Shown here piece after piece: positions 7,861 to 15,995 of a stretch of 64,000 nucleotides of DNA. A program made the position numbers and the translations under genes. Where the stretch lies: NCBI GenBank assembly GCA_026390165.1, contig JAPLGM010000015.1:62001-126000 (forward strand), written 5' to 3'. The number at the start of each line of letters is the position of its first letter. Positions within the stretch are counted from its first letter, which is position 1. Origin of the DNA: Campylobacterales bacterium (GTDB lineage Bacteria; Campylobacterota; Campylobacteria; Campylobacterales; Sulfurimonadaceae). The notes under the pieces are model-generated. The model worked only from the letters and a program-made list of their open reading frames with translations, searched no databases and was not told where the DNA came from.

Positions 7861-8619
7861 TTATACGCCTTTGTTTTGATCCCAAATCCGAATATGCAAT
7901 CGGTCTGAATAGATAAACCCCCTCCGTTTACAAAACTCGATAACTGCTTCACAATTGGCTTCGATGTGCGCTTTGTCACCTCCTAGAGGCATACAATAAA
8001 CAGAGGTATACGGATGCGGTGCAATAATCGTATCAATTTCTGACTCAATATGGCTGACCAATGAAGGTTCATCCACCGTGAATTTAAAAAAACTCTCTTT
8101 GGCGTGGGCGATAATTGTACTATACATATCAGCCTTTAGTCGTCGATTCTCAGGCTCACCACTATTGGAAAGTTTGACCGATAACGCATACGTCGCTTGC
8201 GCGTAAAAAGGGTACTGCTTAAAATCAGGGGCAATTGTCCCATTCGTCTCAAACGTCACCCGATGTCCGCTGGAAATCAGATGCTCGATAAACTCAACAA
8301 ATATCGGCTCATTTGCATAGATAAGAGGTTCGCCCCCCGTAAGGACAACATCGACATGGGGAGGGAGACGATAGCCGTTCATAATCCAAATAAGACTTTG
8401 AAGCTCTTCAATCTCCATCCACAAATCGCCAAACCCTTTGCGATCAACGGCATAGACCGTATCGCATCCGAGTATCTCTTCCCCATTGGGTGTTTTTTCG
8501 ATACAGCCAAACCCCTCACATTTGAGGTTACAACCACCAAAACGAAAAAATAGGGAGGGGACACCTGTATATTTCCCTTCCCCTTGGATAGAGTAAAAAT
8601 GTTCTACTAAATAGAGCAT
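7861..8619 (-). CDS. queE: 7-carboxy-7-deazaguanine synthase QueE (radical SAM)
   Basis: A 252-residue radical SAM enzyme converting 6-carboxytetrahydropterin to 7-carboxy-7-deazaguanine in queuosine synthesis. The N-terminus VEHFYSIQGEG is the QueE hallmark, and LTGGEPL is the SAM-binding GGE motif. The cluster cysteines are Cys30, Cys34 and Cys39 (GGCNLKCEGFGC), a C-x3-C-x4-C spacing rather than the standard C-x3-C-x2-C. A CDTVYAVDR segment follows. It is 3 bp downstream of moaA, so the two are translated from one message driven by the FNR-type promoter upstream of moaA. Confidence 0.9.
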   Translation of the reverse strand: MLYLVEHFYSIQGEGKYTGVPSLFFRFGGCNLKCEGFGCIEKTPNGEEILGCDTVYAVDRKGFGDLWMEIEELQSLIWIMNGYRLPPHVDVVLTGGEPLIYANEPIFVEFIEHLISSGHRVTFETNGTIAPDFKQYPFYAQATYALSVKLSNSGEPENRRLKADMYSTIIAHAKESFFKFTVDEPSLVSHIESEIDTIIAPHPYTSVYCMPLGGDKAHIEANCEAVIEFCKRRGFIYSDRLHIRIWDQNKGV

Positions 8620-8622
8620 GCT

Positions 8623-9588
8623 TCACCCTCCTGTTTCATAAAATGCCCGTTTAGAGAGCTCACCGTCAGGATCAGACCAACGGTTTTTTTCAGGCTTGGT
8701 ACGGATAACCTCTTTGAGAACTAAGGCGGCCTCTTTTATATCGCCACGCCGTACCGCATCACGAATCGACATCGCCTCATCGAAATAGAGACAGGGAATT
8801 AAATTCCCCTCCGCCGTGAGACGGATACGGTTGCATTTGGCACAAAAATCATCTTTATGGGGTTCGATAATCCCAAACTCATACCCATCGTCAAGACGAT
8901 AATAGTGCGATGGGGAATGACCGTCAAACCCTTCGTCATGATAGAGATAACGACTCCCAATGATTTCGAGAAGCTCATCGCTTTGCATCCCTCGAATATC
9001 GACCTCCGCATGAACATTTTCCATATATTCGATAAAACGGACCGACATTTTGCGCTCTTTGCAAAACTCTAAGACATCCAAAATTTCGTTGTCATTCATC
9101 CCTTTCATCGGAACCATGTTTACCTTGACTCGAAATCCGACACGCAACGCCTCTTCAATCCCTCCCAATACGTGACTCAAAACATCTTTTTTAGCAATTT
9201 TTTCCGCAACATCAGGGATCAAAGAATCGATGGAGACATTGAGACGGCGTAGCCCTGCATCATAGAGTTTTTGCGCCGCCCCTTTGAGCAAATAGGCATT
9301 CGTTGTCATCGCTAAATCAATATCACTGTTGTAATCATGAATCATCTTGATAAACTTATCAAGGTCTTCACGCAACAATGGCTCACCGCCCGTTATACGG
9401 ATCTTCTTAACTCCTTCATCAATGGAGACCTTTATAAATTGAAATAACTCTTCAAAATTGAGAAGATTCTCCTTGGGTACCCACGAAAACGGTTTTTCGG
9501 GCATACAATACTGACATCGAAAATTACATCGTTCCGTTACTGAAACCCGTAAATAATCGACCGTTCTACCATAGCTATCTATTAACAC
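8623..9588 (-). CDS. moaA: GTP 3',8-cyclase MoaA
   Basis: A 321-residue radical SAM enzyme that starts molybdenum-cofactor synthesis from GTP. The first cluster motif CNFRCQYC uses Cys21, Cys25 and Cys28. ITGGEPLLR is the SAM-binding loop. The second cluster is the C-terminal CAKC...CLY arrangement ([13 protein letters not shown], then IPC). The protein ends in Gly-Gly, as catalytically competent MoaA does. It is required for the molybdopterin enzymes in this window (NapA and the formate dehydrogenase), which fits its FNR-type promoter. Confidence 0.96.
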   Translation of the reverse strand: MLIDSYGRTVDYLRVSVTERCNFRCQYCMPEKPFSWVPKENLLNFEELFQFIKVSIDEGVKKIRITGGEPLLREDLDKFIKMIHDYNSDIDLAMTTNAYLLKGAAQKLYDAGLRRLNVSIDSLIPDVAEKIAKKDVLSHVLGGIEEALRVGFRVKVNMVPMKGMNDNEILDVLEFCKERKMSVRFIEYMENVHAEVDIRGMQSDELLEIIGSRYLYHDEGFDGHSPSHYYRLDDGYEFGIIEPHKDDFCAKCNRIRLTAEGNLIPCLYFDEAMSIRDAVRRGDIKEAALVLKEVIRTKPEKNRWSDPDGELSKRAFYETGG

Positions 9589-9665
9589 TGCAATTCCTTT
9601 TTAATTCACCGAAAGAGTACCACGTCGCTCACCAAAACCGTATTATAAATAAAAGATAGTTTCAA

Positions 9666-9714
9666 ACGGTTGATTGTAGAGTGTTTAGCGGAAGATTGCT
9701 TTGACTTGAGTCAA
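9666..9714 (-). promoter_or_regulatory. FNR-type class II promoter of moaA-queE
   Basis: A perfect 5-4-5 palindrome TTGAC-TTGA-GTCAA at 9701-9714, with a -10 hexamer TACAAT (complement of 9673-9678). The box centre is 34.5 bp from the outer edge of the -10, which puts it at about -41.5 from a start near 9666. The nap and cytochrome promoters in this window have exactly the same geometry. The moaA ATG is about 78 bp downstream. The box also overlaps the 3' end of the nnrS pseudogene. Confidence 0.75.
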
Positions 9715-10237
9715 ATCAGCTTCCCAAAGAGTAAAATTCTCCCATACCGCCATCCCAAAAAAACGAACAAGACAATCTATGCCATAGATGCTATATCAAA
9801 AATTAATCTATAACTATTCCCAAACGCACTGTCGATAAAAAGGGCGAAGCAGGCAAATACGACGAGCTGTGTCCACCAAAACAAGACAACCGCTCACCCA
9901 TTCGCATGGGGAGGCTGACCCGAATGACCTAGTGTTACCCGCGTTCCAAATCCAATCAATATTGTGGTTAGAAAGCCTAAAACGAGAAGATGTGTACCTA
10001 AGAAGAGCAGTGAAATCCCATAGAGAGCTTCAACTATTTGAGAAACTCCTCCCTTTATGCGACAAGATAAAAATAATCATCGCTACGATCGCCCAAACCA
10101 CCCAAAATAAAAAAAATGGCTAATGGGGCTGGGATAAAAAATAGCTTTTTTGTTTTGTTACAAATGTTATCATGAAATATCCTCGTAAAAGTATAAAAAC
10201 CTAGCACAGCAAAAGAGGCATAGCAAACAGACAGCAA
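9711..10237 (-). pseudogene. nnrS: nnrS pseudogene (haem-copper NO-stress membrane protein family)
   Basis: The decayed 3' part of an NnrS-family gene. The most telling segment, HLLVLGFLTTILIGFGTRV followed by TLGHSGQPPHA, matches the conserved late transmembrane region of NnrS (-SRVTLGHTG-). Reading on, there is an in-frame TGA at 9894-9896 and an in-frame TAG at 9777-9779 (each explicable as Trp to stop), then WRYGRILLFGKLI and a final TGA at 9711-9713. Upstream, near 10055-10070, a frameshift separates this from a membrane-like segment (YTFTRIFHDN ... FFIPAPLAIFFILGG). The N-terminal half is missing, cut off where an inverted repeat begins. Confidence 0.65.
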
Positions 10238-10295
10238 TCTGTAACAAATAAATTTAAGGAGGTCATTTTTTAGCTATGCTGTCTGTCTGCTATAC
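10218..10295. repeat. 19-bp imperfect inverted repeat (MITE-like or hairpin)
   Basis: GCATAGCAAACAGACAGCA at 10218-10236 and TGCTGTCTGTCTGCTATAC at 10277-10295 are reverse complements at 17 of 19 positions, with a 40-base loop. The repeat lies between the broken 5' end of the nnrS pseudogene and the cytochrome gene. It could be the ends of a tiny transposon-derived element or a long hairpin. Confidence 0.6.
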
Positions 10296-10319
10296 CCCGA
10301 AGGGCATTGAGTGTAGAAA

Positions 10320-10622
10320 TTATTTAGCAATATACGTAGCAATAGAAGTAATTTGAGCATCCGTAAGTGCTGCTACTTGACCTTTCATAATCGCTTTTGA
10401 TGCTCCGCCGTAACTGCCATCTTTGTATCCTTTAAGAGCTGTTATCACACCAGAAACTCCCATATCTTTAATGATTTTACTTTTGCCTAATGCTGCTTTT
10501 TCACCTGCGGCACCGTGACACGCTGCACATTTTTTATATAAATCTGCCCCCTCATCTGCCATGACACTAACACAACCTAGCCCTAACAAGGCTATTACTA
10601 CCATGATACTTTTTTTCATCAT
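10320..10622 (-). CDS. Small monohaem c-type cytochrome (c553-like)
   Basis: A 100-residue periplasmic cytochrome. A Sec signal (MMKKSIMVVIALLGLGCVSVMA) precedes a mature domain of about 78 residues with CAACH (haem attachment) near residue 35 and a Met in the KAIMKGQV segment as probable distal ligand. It is probably an electron shuttle between bc1 and periplasmic terminal enzymes. It is monocistronic with its own FNR-type promoter, so it is expected to be made under low oxygen. It ends 25 bp before the right arm of the inverted repeat. Confidence 0.88.
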   Translation of the reverse strand: MMKKSIMVVIALLGLGCVSVMADEGADLYKKCAACHGAAGEKAALGKSKIIKDMGVSGVITALKGYKDGSYGGASKAIMKGQVAALTDAQITSIATYIAK

Positions 10623-10639
10623 ACACCCCTAGAAAAAGA

Positions 10640-10688
10640 TACCCTCATTATAAAAGATTATGCAATAGATTGCTTTGATGCAGGTCAA
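10640..10688 (-). promoter_or_regulatory. FNR-type class II promoter of the c553-like cytochrome
   Basis: Box TTGAT-GCAG-GTCAA at 10675-10688 and a consensus -10 TATAAT (complement of 10647-10652). The centre-to--10 distance is 34.5 bp, the same as in the moaA and napA promoters. The predicted start near 10640 leaves an 18-base leader before the ATG. Confidence 0.75.
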
Positions 10689-10694
10689 GAAATA

Positions 10695-11360
10695 TTAAGA
10701 TCGTACTGTACTATATGGGGCTAATTTTTCATAGTCAATACGATGGTTTGATGATGAAAGGTTTCCTATTGTTTTCACTCCCCCTTGAAAAATCTGTACG
10801 TAATATTTGCGCTCGTATCCTCTGCGCTTTAAACTCTTTGCCATAGTAATAATTTCTTCTTCGTCTAGCAACTCTGGATGAAATGTTGTTCGTACTTCAA
10901 AATTAATACTACTTTGACGAAGTATTTTAAAACTCTCCCAAAAACGTTTTTCACTCCCGCCACCGCAGATTTCACCCGTTTTTGCTTCAGGGGCTTTGTA
11001 GTCCAAGGCAACATAATCGATCAGTTTATTGTCGATTAGCACTTTAATCACATCGGGACGCATACTGTTGGTGTCGAGCTTGATTTTATATCCCAATAAT
11101 TTGATACAACGGCAAAAAGCCAGAAGATGAGGGTAGGTCGTGCATTCACCGCCACTGAGCACTACCCCCTCTAGTAGTCCTTGACGACGGCGTAAAAAAG
11201 CAAGCGCTTCCTCCTCGTCTATATGAGCAGTGCCGAATACGATATCAGGATTGTAGCAGTAAACACAACGTAGATTGCACCCTGCGAACCAAAAAATAGC
11301 GGCAGGGGTGTCGGGGAAATCGAGAAGGGTAAAGGGAGTTATGTCATACAGTGCTTTCAT
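10695..11360 (-). CDS. nrdG: Anaerobic ribonucleoside-triphosphate reductase activating protein
   Basis: A 221-residue radical SAM activase that installs the glycyl radical on class III ribonucleotide reductase. Cluster motif CNLRCVYC uses Cys28, Cys32 and Cys35; GCNLRC is preceded by FWFAG, and VLSGGECTTYPH is the GGE region. The FTLLDFPDTPAAIFWFAG start is typical of the longer NrdG2 type rather than the 155-residue E. coli NrdG. Its start overlaps the small glycyl-radical ORF by 17 bases. It is the last gene of the nap-nrd unit. Confidence 0.92.
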   Translation of the reverse strand: MKALYDITPFTLLDFPDTPAAIFWFAGCNLRCVYCYNPDIVFGTAHIDEEEALAFLRRRQGLLEGVVLSGGECTTYPHLLAFCRCIKLLGYKIKLDTNSMRPDVIKVLIDNKLIDYVALDYKAPEAKTGEICGGGSEKRFWESFKILRQSSINFEVRTTFHPELLDEEEIITMAKSLKRRGYERKYYVQIFQGGVKTIGNLSSSNHRIDYEKLAPYSTVRS

Positions 11361-11517
11361 TACAAAAATGCTCTTTAAAATACATTCGATCTTTATGCTC
11401 TTGTTTTTTTCCGATATTAAAACTCTCGACGGGACGATGATACCCCATCACCCTCGTGTACACCATACAACGTGTTCGTTTGCTTTCTTGGCTTTTGGGC
11501 ACCATTTCATTTTTCAT
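11344..11517 (-). CDS. Separate glycyl-radical segment of class III RNR (57 residues)
   Basis: A 57-residue ORF starting at an ATG that overlaps the nrdD stop as ATGA and preceded by a strong AAGGAGG five bases upstream. The peptide contains CMVYTRVMGYHRPV at residues 17-30, then FNIGKKQEHKDR. This matches the extreme C-terminal glycyl-radical loop of NrdD (E. coli RRVCGYLG...FNAGKQEEVKRR), so Gly25 is the predicted radical site. The 697-residue NrdD upstream stops just after its Cys4 zinc motif, exactly where this segment would begin. It therefore appears to complete NrdD in trans. nrdG begins inside its 3' end. Confidence 0.78.
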   Translation of the reverse strand: MKNEMVPKSQESKRTRCMVYTRVMGYHRPVESFNIGKKQEHKDRMYFKEHFCNESTV

Positions 11518-13607
11518 GCAACCTCCTTGGATAAGATTAATTCGTCACATTTTGGGCAAAACTCATGTTCGCCGTGTAGATATCCGTGCGTCGGACATAC
11601 GGAAAAAAGCGGGGTGATGGTGATATAGGGGAGGCGGTGATGGGTTAAGACATTTTTGACCATCCGTCTGCATGCTTCGATGGTTCCGATACGCTCACTC
11701 ATATAAAGATGCAACACTGTCCCCCCTGTGTATTTGCACTGAAGCTCATCTTGGAGTTCCAGTGCTTCAAATGGATCATCGGTAGAGGCAACGGGGATTT
11801 GGGAGCTGTTGGTGTAGTAAATATTCTCACCTTCTCCTGCTTGCAAAATTTCGGGATAACGCTTTTTATCCTCTTTGGCAAAACGATACGTCGTCCCCTC
11901 AGCAGGTGTTGCTTCCAGATTGTACAAATTACCGCTACGCTCTTGATAACCTCGGATGATATTGCGCATTTTTTCTAAAATATCCAGTGAAAACTCCACT
12001 CCCCATGCAGTGGATAAATCCTCTGTATCACCGCTAAAATTACGAACCATTTCGTTCATCCCATTAACACCGATGGTGGAAAAATGGTTATTGAACCCTT
12101 TTAGATAGCGTGCCGTATAGGGATAAAGTCCCCGTTCGAACATCTCGTTTACAAAGATTCGCTTTTTTTCCAACGTTGAATAAGAAATTTCCATCAAAAT
12201 ATCCAGTGCCTCAAAAAATCCTTTGTCATCTTTGGGATATAAATATCCTAAGCGTGCCATATTGATCGTAACGACACCGATACTTCCCGTCATTTCGGCA
12301 CTGCCGAACAGTCCATTGCCCCGCTTTAGAAGTTCTCGCAAGTCCAGCTGTAAGCGACAGCACATACTGCGTACAGCCCCCGGTTTATAGGCATTGGGGT
12401 TTTCTACTTTTACCCCGTTTTCATTTTTTAGATACTGGCTGCCGATAAAGTTTTGAAAATAGCTCGAACCGATTTTGGCAGTGTTTTCGAACAAAATATC
12501 GGTATTTTCGCCATACCAGTCAAAATCTTCAGTGATATTGACGGTGGGGATGGGGAAGGTGAAAGGTTGACCACCGCTGTCTCCTTCGGTCATAATCTCG
12601 TAGTAGGCACGGTTAATAAGGCGCATTTCGGGTAAAAAGTGTTTGTAGGTAACATCTGTGAATTTTGTGATAGTACTGTCTCTGTTTTTTAATTCACTCA
12701 GCAACTCATTCGATGTACTTGTCTCAAAGAGGTGATGCTGATTTTTGGTAGGAATTTGATCTTGTAAATCTTCCGGAACTACCCAATCAATCGTGATATT
12801 GGTAAAAGGAGATTGACCCCAGCGGGCAGGGACGTTGAGATTGTAGACAAACTGCCGTATTGCTTTTTTTACTTCGATAAATGAGAGTTGATCTTTATAA
12901 ACGTAGGGTGCCAAATAGGTATCAAACGAGCTAAACGCTTGCGCCCCTGCCCACTCGCTTTGAAGAATTCCCAAAAAATTAGCCATTTGACCTAATGCTT
13001 CTCTAAAATGATTCGGGGCTTTGCTGTCCACACGTCCTCGCACTCCGTTGAACCCTTCATCCAATAATGCCCGTAAACTCCATCCCGCGCAATACCCTGT
13101 CAGACAATCAAGATCGTGGATATGAATATCACCGTTACGATGTGCTGACCCTTCTTGGGGTGAATAGATGGAATCAAGCCAAAAATTTGCGACTACTTTT
13201 CCCGCTAGATTGTTGATAAGTCCTGCATTGGAATAGCCTGTATTTGCGTTGGCATTGATGCGCCAGTCCGTTTTATAGATGTATTCTTGGACGCTTTGGG
13301 TGGAGTTTACGAACGTGGTGTCGGGTAATAATCCTGCGACATGTTCACGCTGCATTTTGTGTAAAAATCGGTAAGTGATAAAGGATTTCATCACCGCAAA
13401 TTCACCGGAATTATGGAGTTCTTCTTCGATGATGTCTTGAATCTCTTCTACATTCCAAAGTGGCTTAGTTTCGATTCTCTCTAAGAGACATTTTAACGCA
13501 ATTTGATTGTAGGGGCGTGAGACGCTTTCAAACCCTTTTTTGATTGCATCCACAATCTTATAGAGATGAAAGAGTTCTGTTGATCCATCGCGTTTACAAA
13601 CTTCCAT
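11514..13607 (-). CDS. nrdD: Anaerobic ribonucleoside-triphosphate reductase, large subunit without glycyl-radical tail
   Basis: A 697-residue class III ribonucleotide reductase, making dNTPs without oxygen. An N-terminal ATP-cone (residues 1-95; CKRDGSTELFHLYKIVDAI) is followed by the ten-stranded barrel with DCLTGYCAGW and the Cys pair in RSMCCRLQLDL. The C-terminus has a zinc site of the form CPTHGYLHGEHEFCPKC and then stops. The glycyl-radical loop that normally follows lies on the next small ORF. The gene begins 15 bp after napD, with no room for a promoter, so it appears to be the continuation of the nap operon. Confidence 0.93.
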   Translation of the reverse strand: MEVCKRDGSTELFHLYKIVDAIKKGFESVSRPYNQIALKCLLERIETKPLWNVEEIQDIIEEELHNSGEFAVMKSFITYRFLHKMQREHVAGLLPDTTFVNSTQSVQEYIYKTDWRINANANTGYSNAGLINNLAGKVVANFWLDSIYSPQEGSAHRNGDIHIHDLDCLTGYCAGWSLRALLDEGFNGVRGRVDSKAPNHFREALGQMANFLGILQSEWAGAQAFSSFDTYLAPYVYKDQLSFIEVKKAIRQFVYNLNVPARWGQSPFTNITIDWVVPEDLQDQIPTKNQHHLFETSTSNELLSELKNRDSTITKFTDVTYKHFLPEMRLINRAYYEIMTEGDSGGQPFTFPIPTVNITEDFDWYGENTDILFENTAKIGSSYFQNFIGSQYLKNENGVKVENPNAYKPGAVRSMCCRLQLDLRELLKRGNGLFGSAEMTGSIGVVTINMARLGYLYPKDDKGFFEALDILMEISYSTLEKKRIFVNEMFERGLYPYTARYLKGFNNHFSTIGVNGMNEMVRNFSGDTEDLSTAWGVEFSLDILEKMRNIIRGYQERSGNLYNLEATPAEGTTYRFAKEDKKRYPEILQAGEGENIYYTNSSQIPVASTDDPFEALELQDELQCKYTGGTVLHLYMSERIGTIEACRRMVKNVLTHHRLPYITITPLFSVCPTHGYLHGEHEFCPKCDELILSKEVA

Positions 13608-13622
13608 AGTACATCCATTCTC

Positions 13623-13985
13623 TTAAAATCGATCTTTGAGATCGCCGTTGTATTTAATATCGCGCTTTGTAGCGTTTTCATCGTTTAGCCACTCAGGCAA
13701 AGCATCGCCTACTGCTTCAAGCTTATCACGCTCGGCATTGAGCTCATCCTCACTGTAAGCAAAGGACATATCTGCAGAAATAATATGATCCATAAACTGA
13801 ATTCGTGTGAGTTTTTGAATCTCTTCTTCGACACCTTCACCTTCAATGGTGACAATAATGCGCCCTTTTTCATCGTGAAAATGATAATCACAAAAATCAG
13901 AAGATTTAAAAATTTCGACTACTTCTTCGGTAAAATTTGGGTTGGTTTGCACCACAATGCTTGAAATATTCACGGTATTCTCCAA
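13623..13985 (-). CDS. napD: Periplasmic nitrate reductase chaperone NapD
   Basis: A 120-residue small cytoplasmic protein with the NapD start (NISSIVVQTNPNFTEEVVEIF), a ferredoxin-like beta-alpha-beta fold pattern and RIIVTIEGEGVEEEI. NapD binds the Tat signal of NapA and holds the precursor back from export until the cofactor is inserted. It overlaps napL by 16 bases and is last of the nap genes. The C-terminal 35 residues are an acidic extension beyond the core fold. Confidence 0.88.
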   Translation of the reverse strand: MENTVNISSIVVQTNPNFTEEVVEIFKSSDFCDYHFHDEKGRIIVTIEGEGVEEEIQKLTRIQFMDHIISADMSFAYSEDELNAERDKLEAVGDALPEWLNDENATKRDIKYNGDLKDRF

Positions 13986-14908
13986 TAATAAATTTTATTC
14001 TCTTCACCCGAACCGATTAGGGTATGCTCATCCAAAAAGATCAGCGTATCGTAAAGGGTTTCTCCCCCTTTTAATCGTGCGATTTTTCTTTGAGTGGCTA
14101 AATCAAAAACTTGTAACTCATTTTCATCACCATCGGTATAAACCCCTTTGGATGCCGAAGGGCTAAGTCCTACTGCATAGACGAAAAAATCGGTTTCGAT
14201 AAAATAACTCCCCTTTGGACGATAAACACCTACACGACGATCATGTCCACCGCTTATAATGGTATTTTGTTGATAGGAGAGCCGATTGATTGCATCCAGA
14301 TTAAGTCCGCTGAGCGTTTTAATTTTTCGACCGCTGAGCGTTTCGATTTGTACAATTTCACCACTCTCATCTCCTACGGCTAAGAGTGATTTCTTAGGGC
14401 TAAGTGCCATATCTCCAAACACTCCTCCACCGGCTTGTACGTGGTAGATGAGGGTTTGCTTGTTCAAATCCATAAGAACGATTGTATCACCAGAGAGTCC
14501 GAAGAGTAAATGACCTGCATCAAGGAAACGAACTTTTTTAATCAATAATCCTCTTGAATTATTAATAACTTTTAGCATCTGATTGTCGCGCCATAGATAA
14601 ACATTTCGAAAAGATTCACCACTCTCGGTCACGATAACTGTAGACCCCGCTAAATGATCGACAGAATAGATTTTTGGGGTAAAAACTTTGTCTAAAATGG
14701 AAACGTTTGGCGCAGTTATGGAGCTGAGTTTACGTTTGGAGACACTATCAAAAACGTTCACAATTCCTGCATCTGTTGAGACATAAATCTTGCCTTCTCG
14801 AACTACCATGTCACTGATTAACCCATCGGTTTTTAGTGTTGCAGAGGGATTTATAACAGCTGCAATGCCATTTATAAGAAGCCAAAATAATAAAAATAAT
14901 GTTTTCAT
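13970..14908 (-). CDS. napL: NapL, periplasmic beta-propeller accessory protein
   Basis: A 312-residue protein with a Sec signal (MKTLFLLFWLLINGIAAV) and a repetitive WD40-like body (VREGKIYVSTDAGIVNVFD, LLAVGDESGEIVQIETLSG, ENKIYYWRIP). NapL is found in epsilonproteobacterial nap operons between napF and napD. Its exact role is unsettled, with suggestions of help in NapA maturation or electron delivery. It overlaps napF by 4 bases and napD by 16. Confidence 0.88.
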   Translation of the reverse strand: MKTLFLLFWLLINGIAAVINPSATLKTDGLISDMVVREGKIYVSTDAGIVNVFDSVSKRKLSSITAPNVSILDKVFTPKIYSVDHLAGSTVIVTESGESFRNVYLWRDNQMLKVINNSRGLLIKKVRFLDAGHLLFGLSGDTIVLMDLNKQTLIYHVQAGGGVFGDMALSPKKSLLAVGDESGEIVQIETLSGRKIKTLSGLNLDAINRLSYQQNTIISGGHDRRVGVYRPKGSYFIETDFFVYAVGLSPSASKGVYTDGDENELQVFDLATQRKIARLKGGETLYDTLIFLDEHTLIGSGEENKIYYWRIP

Positions 14909-15384
14909 GCTACCATCTCAATCGCACCGCTGGGGCACACTCCGATACAATATCCACATCCCGTACATTTTTCAGGAAAAATAATGGGATGCAACATCCC
15001 TTTGAAAACAATTGCATTCTCCAAACACGGCTCCTTGCATGAAAAACAAATCGTTCCGTGATGAGACATACAACTGATCATGGAAATTTTTGCATGACCA
15101 CTAATAAATCGCTGGGGATCACTGAGTACATTAGGGGTACACACGTCAAGACATTTATGACAATCACTGCATCCTGTCGTTTTAAAATCTAAAAAAGGGG
15201 TTTTATCCCCATTCAGACAGATAATTTTTTCTTCGCATGCACTTACACACATCGCTTCACACGTTTTGCACGCATCAAACGTTTCGTTTAACGCGGCATA
15301 AGGCGGCCGAATAAGGAGAGATTCTTTCTCTTTGAAAAGTGCAGTAAGTACACCAAAAATTCCCCCTCGTCCTTTGGTTTGCAT
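14905..15384 (-). CDS. napF: NapF-type polyferredoxin
   Basis: A 159-residue cytoplasmic iron-sulfur protein with four cysteine clusters: CKTCEAMCVSAC, CSDCHKCLDVC, CFSCKEPC and CTGCGYCIGVC. A basic N-terminus and IRPPYAAL (the conserved RPPY segment of NapF) come first. NapF is thought to assist cluster or cofactor loading of NapA, or to feed electrons through NapH. It is 3 bp after napB and overlaps napL by 4. Confidence 0.88.
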   Translation of the reverse strand: MQTKGRGGIFGVLTALFKEKESLLIRPPYAALNETFDACKTCEAMCVSACEEKIICLNGDKTPFLDFKTTGCSDCHKCLDVCTPNVLSDPQRFISGHAKISMISCMSHHGTICFSCKEPCLENAIVFKGMLHPIIFPEKCTGCGYCIGVCPSGAIEMVA

Positions 15385-15386
15385 AA

Positions 15387-15995
15387 CTATAGTCCGTTTC
15401 CGACTTGAACGCCAATATCGAGTTCATCGAGAAGATACGATTTGTTTTTATGTTTTTGCCCTTTTTTATCCGTATAAGAAGGTTTGAATGTATTGGCTAC
15501 ATTTAACGCTCCTGTTGTTTGAGGAGCATGACACGCTGTACAGTTATAGCGTCCTTGCCATAGCTGTCCATGCAAATCTTTCTTAATGATTTTATCATCA
15601 CTTTCTGCTTTGAGATTATCATCATTATCCACAGATACGGCAGGACGCATGTTCGTGAGATGCGATTTAGGAATAGGAGTAGCACCCATACTTTTGGCAA
15701 CATCAGGCATATGACACCCGATACACGCATTATTATTTTTGTCAATTTCTCCCAAATCACTGATGTCATGGGGAATCATTGGTGGTGCATTGGTATAGGC
15801 ACGATCAAACCGTTTTGATGTTCCCGGAGCTTCTGTATGGTAATTAGTACCATTTGGGACAGCGGTATCTTCGGTATAAATATCGACTTTACGCAATCCA
15901 AGTTGGGTCTCATCAACATCGGTATTAACAGCGTAAACACTGCTAATAATTAGCGAAGCAGCGATTAAACTGCCGATTAATTGTTTTGCTTTCAT
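15387..15995 (-). CDS. napB: Periplasmic nitrate reductase diheme cytochrome subunit NapB
   Basis: A 202-residue protein with a Sec signal (MKAKQLIGSLIAASLIISSVYA) and two haem motifs, CIGCH (near residue 96) and CTACH (near 154), separated as in NapB. It passes electrons from the NapGH quinol dehydrogenase to NapA in the periplasm. NapB-typical PPMIPHDI precedes the first haem. It overlaps napH by 4 bases. Confidence 0.93.
   Translation of the reverse strand: MKAKQLIGSLIAASLIISSVYAVNTDVDETQLGLRKVDIYTEDTAVPNGTNYHTEAPGTSKRFDRAYTNAPPMIPHDISDLGEIDKNNNACIGCHMPDVAKSMGATPIPKSHLTNMRPAVSVDNDDNLKAESDDKIIKKDLHGQLWQGRYNCTACHAPQTTGALNVANTFKPSYTDKKGQKHKNKSYLLDELDIGVQVGNGL

Noticed and set aside
9869-10123. 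Plus-strand open frame of 84 codons
   Set aside because: It lies antisense to the nnrS pseudogene, has no SD, and its translation resembles no protein. The minus-strand NnrS similarity explains the stretch.
11514-11517. nrdD stop TGA as a selenocysteine or programmed frameshift joining NrdD to its glycyl-radical segment
   Set aside because: In the nrdD frame the sequence after TGA does not give the radical motif and soon stops again; there is no slippery heptamer, and the small ORF has its own ATG and a strong AAGGAGG. Independent translation explains it better.
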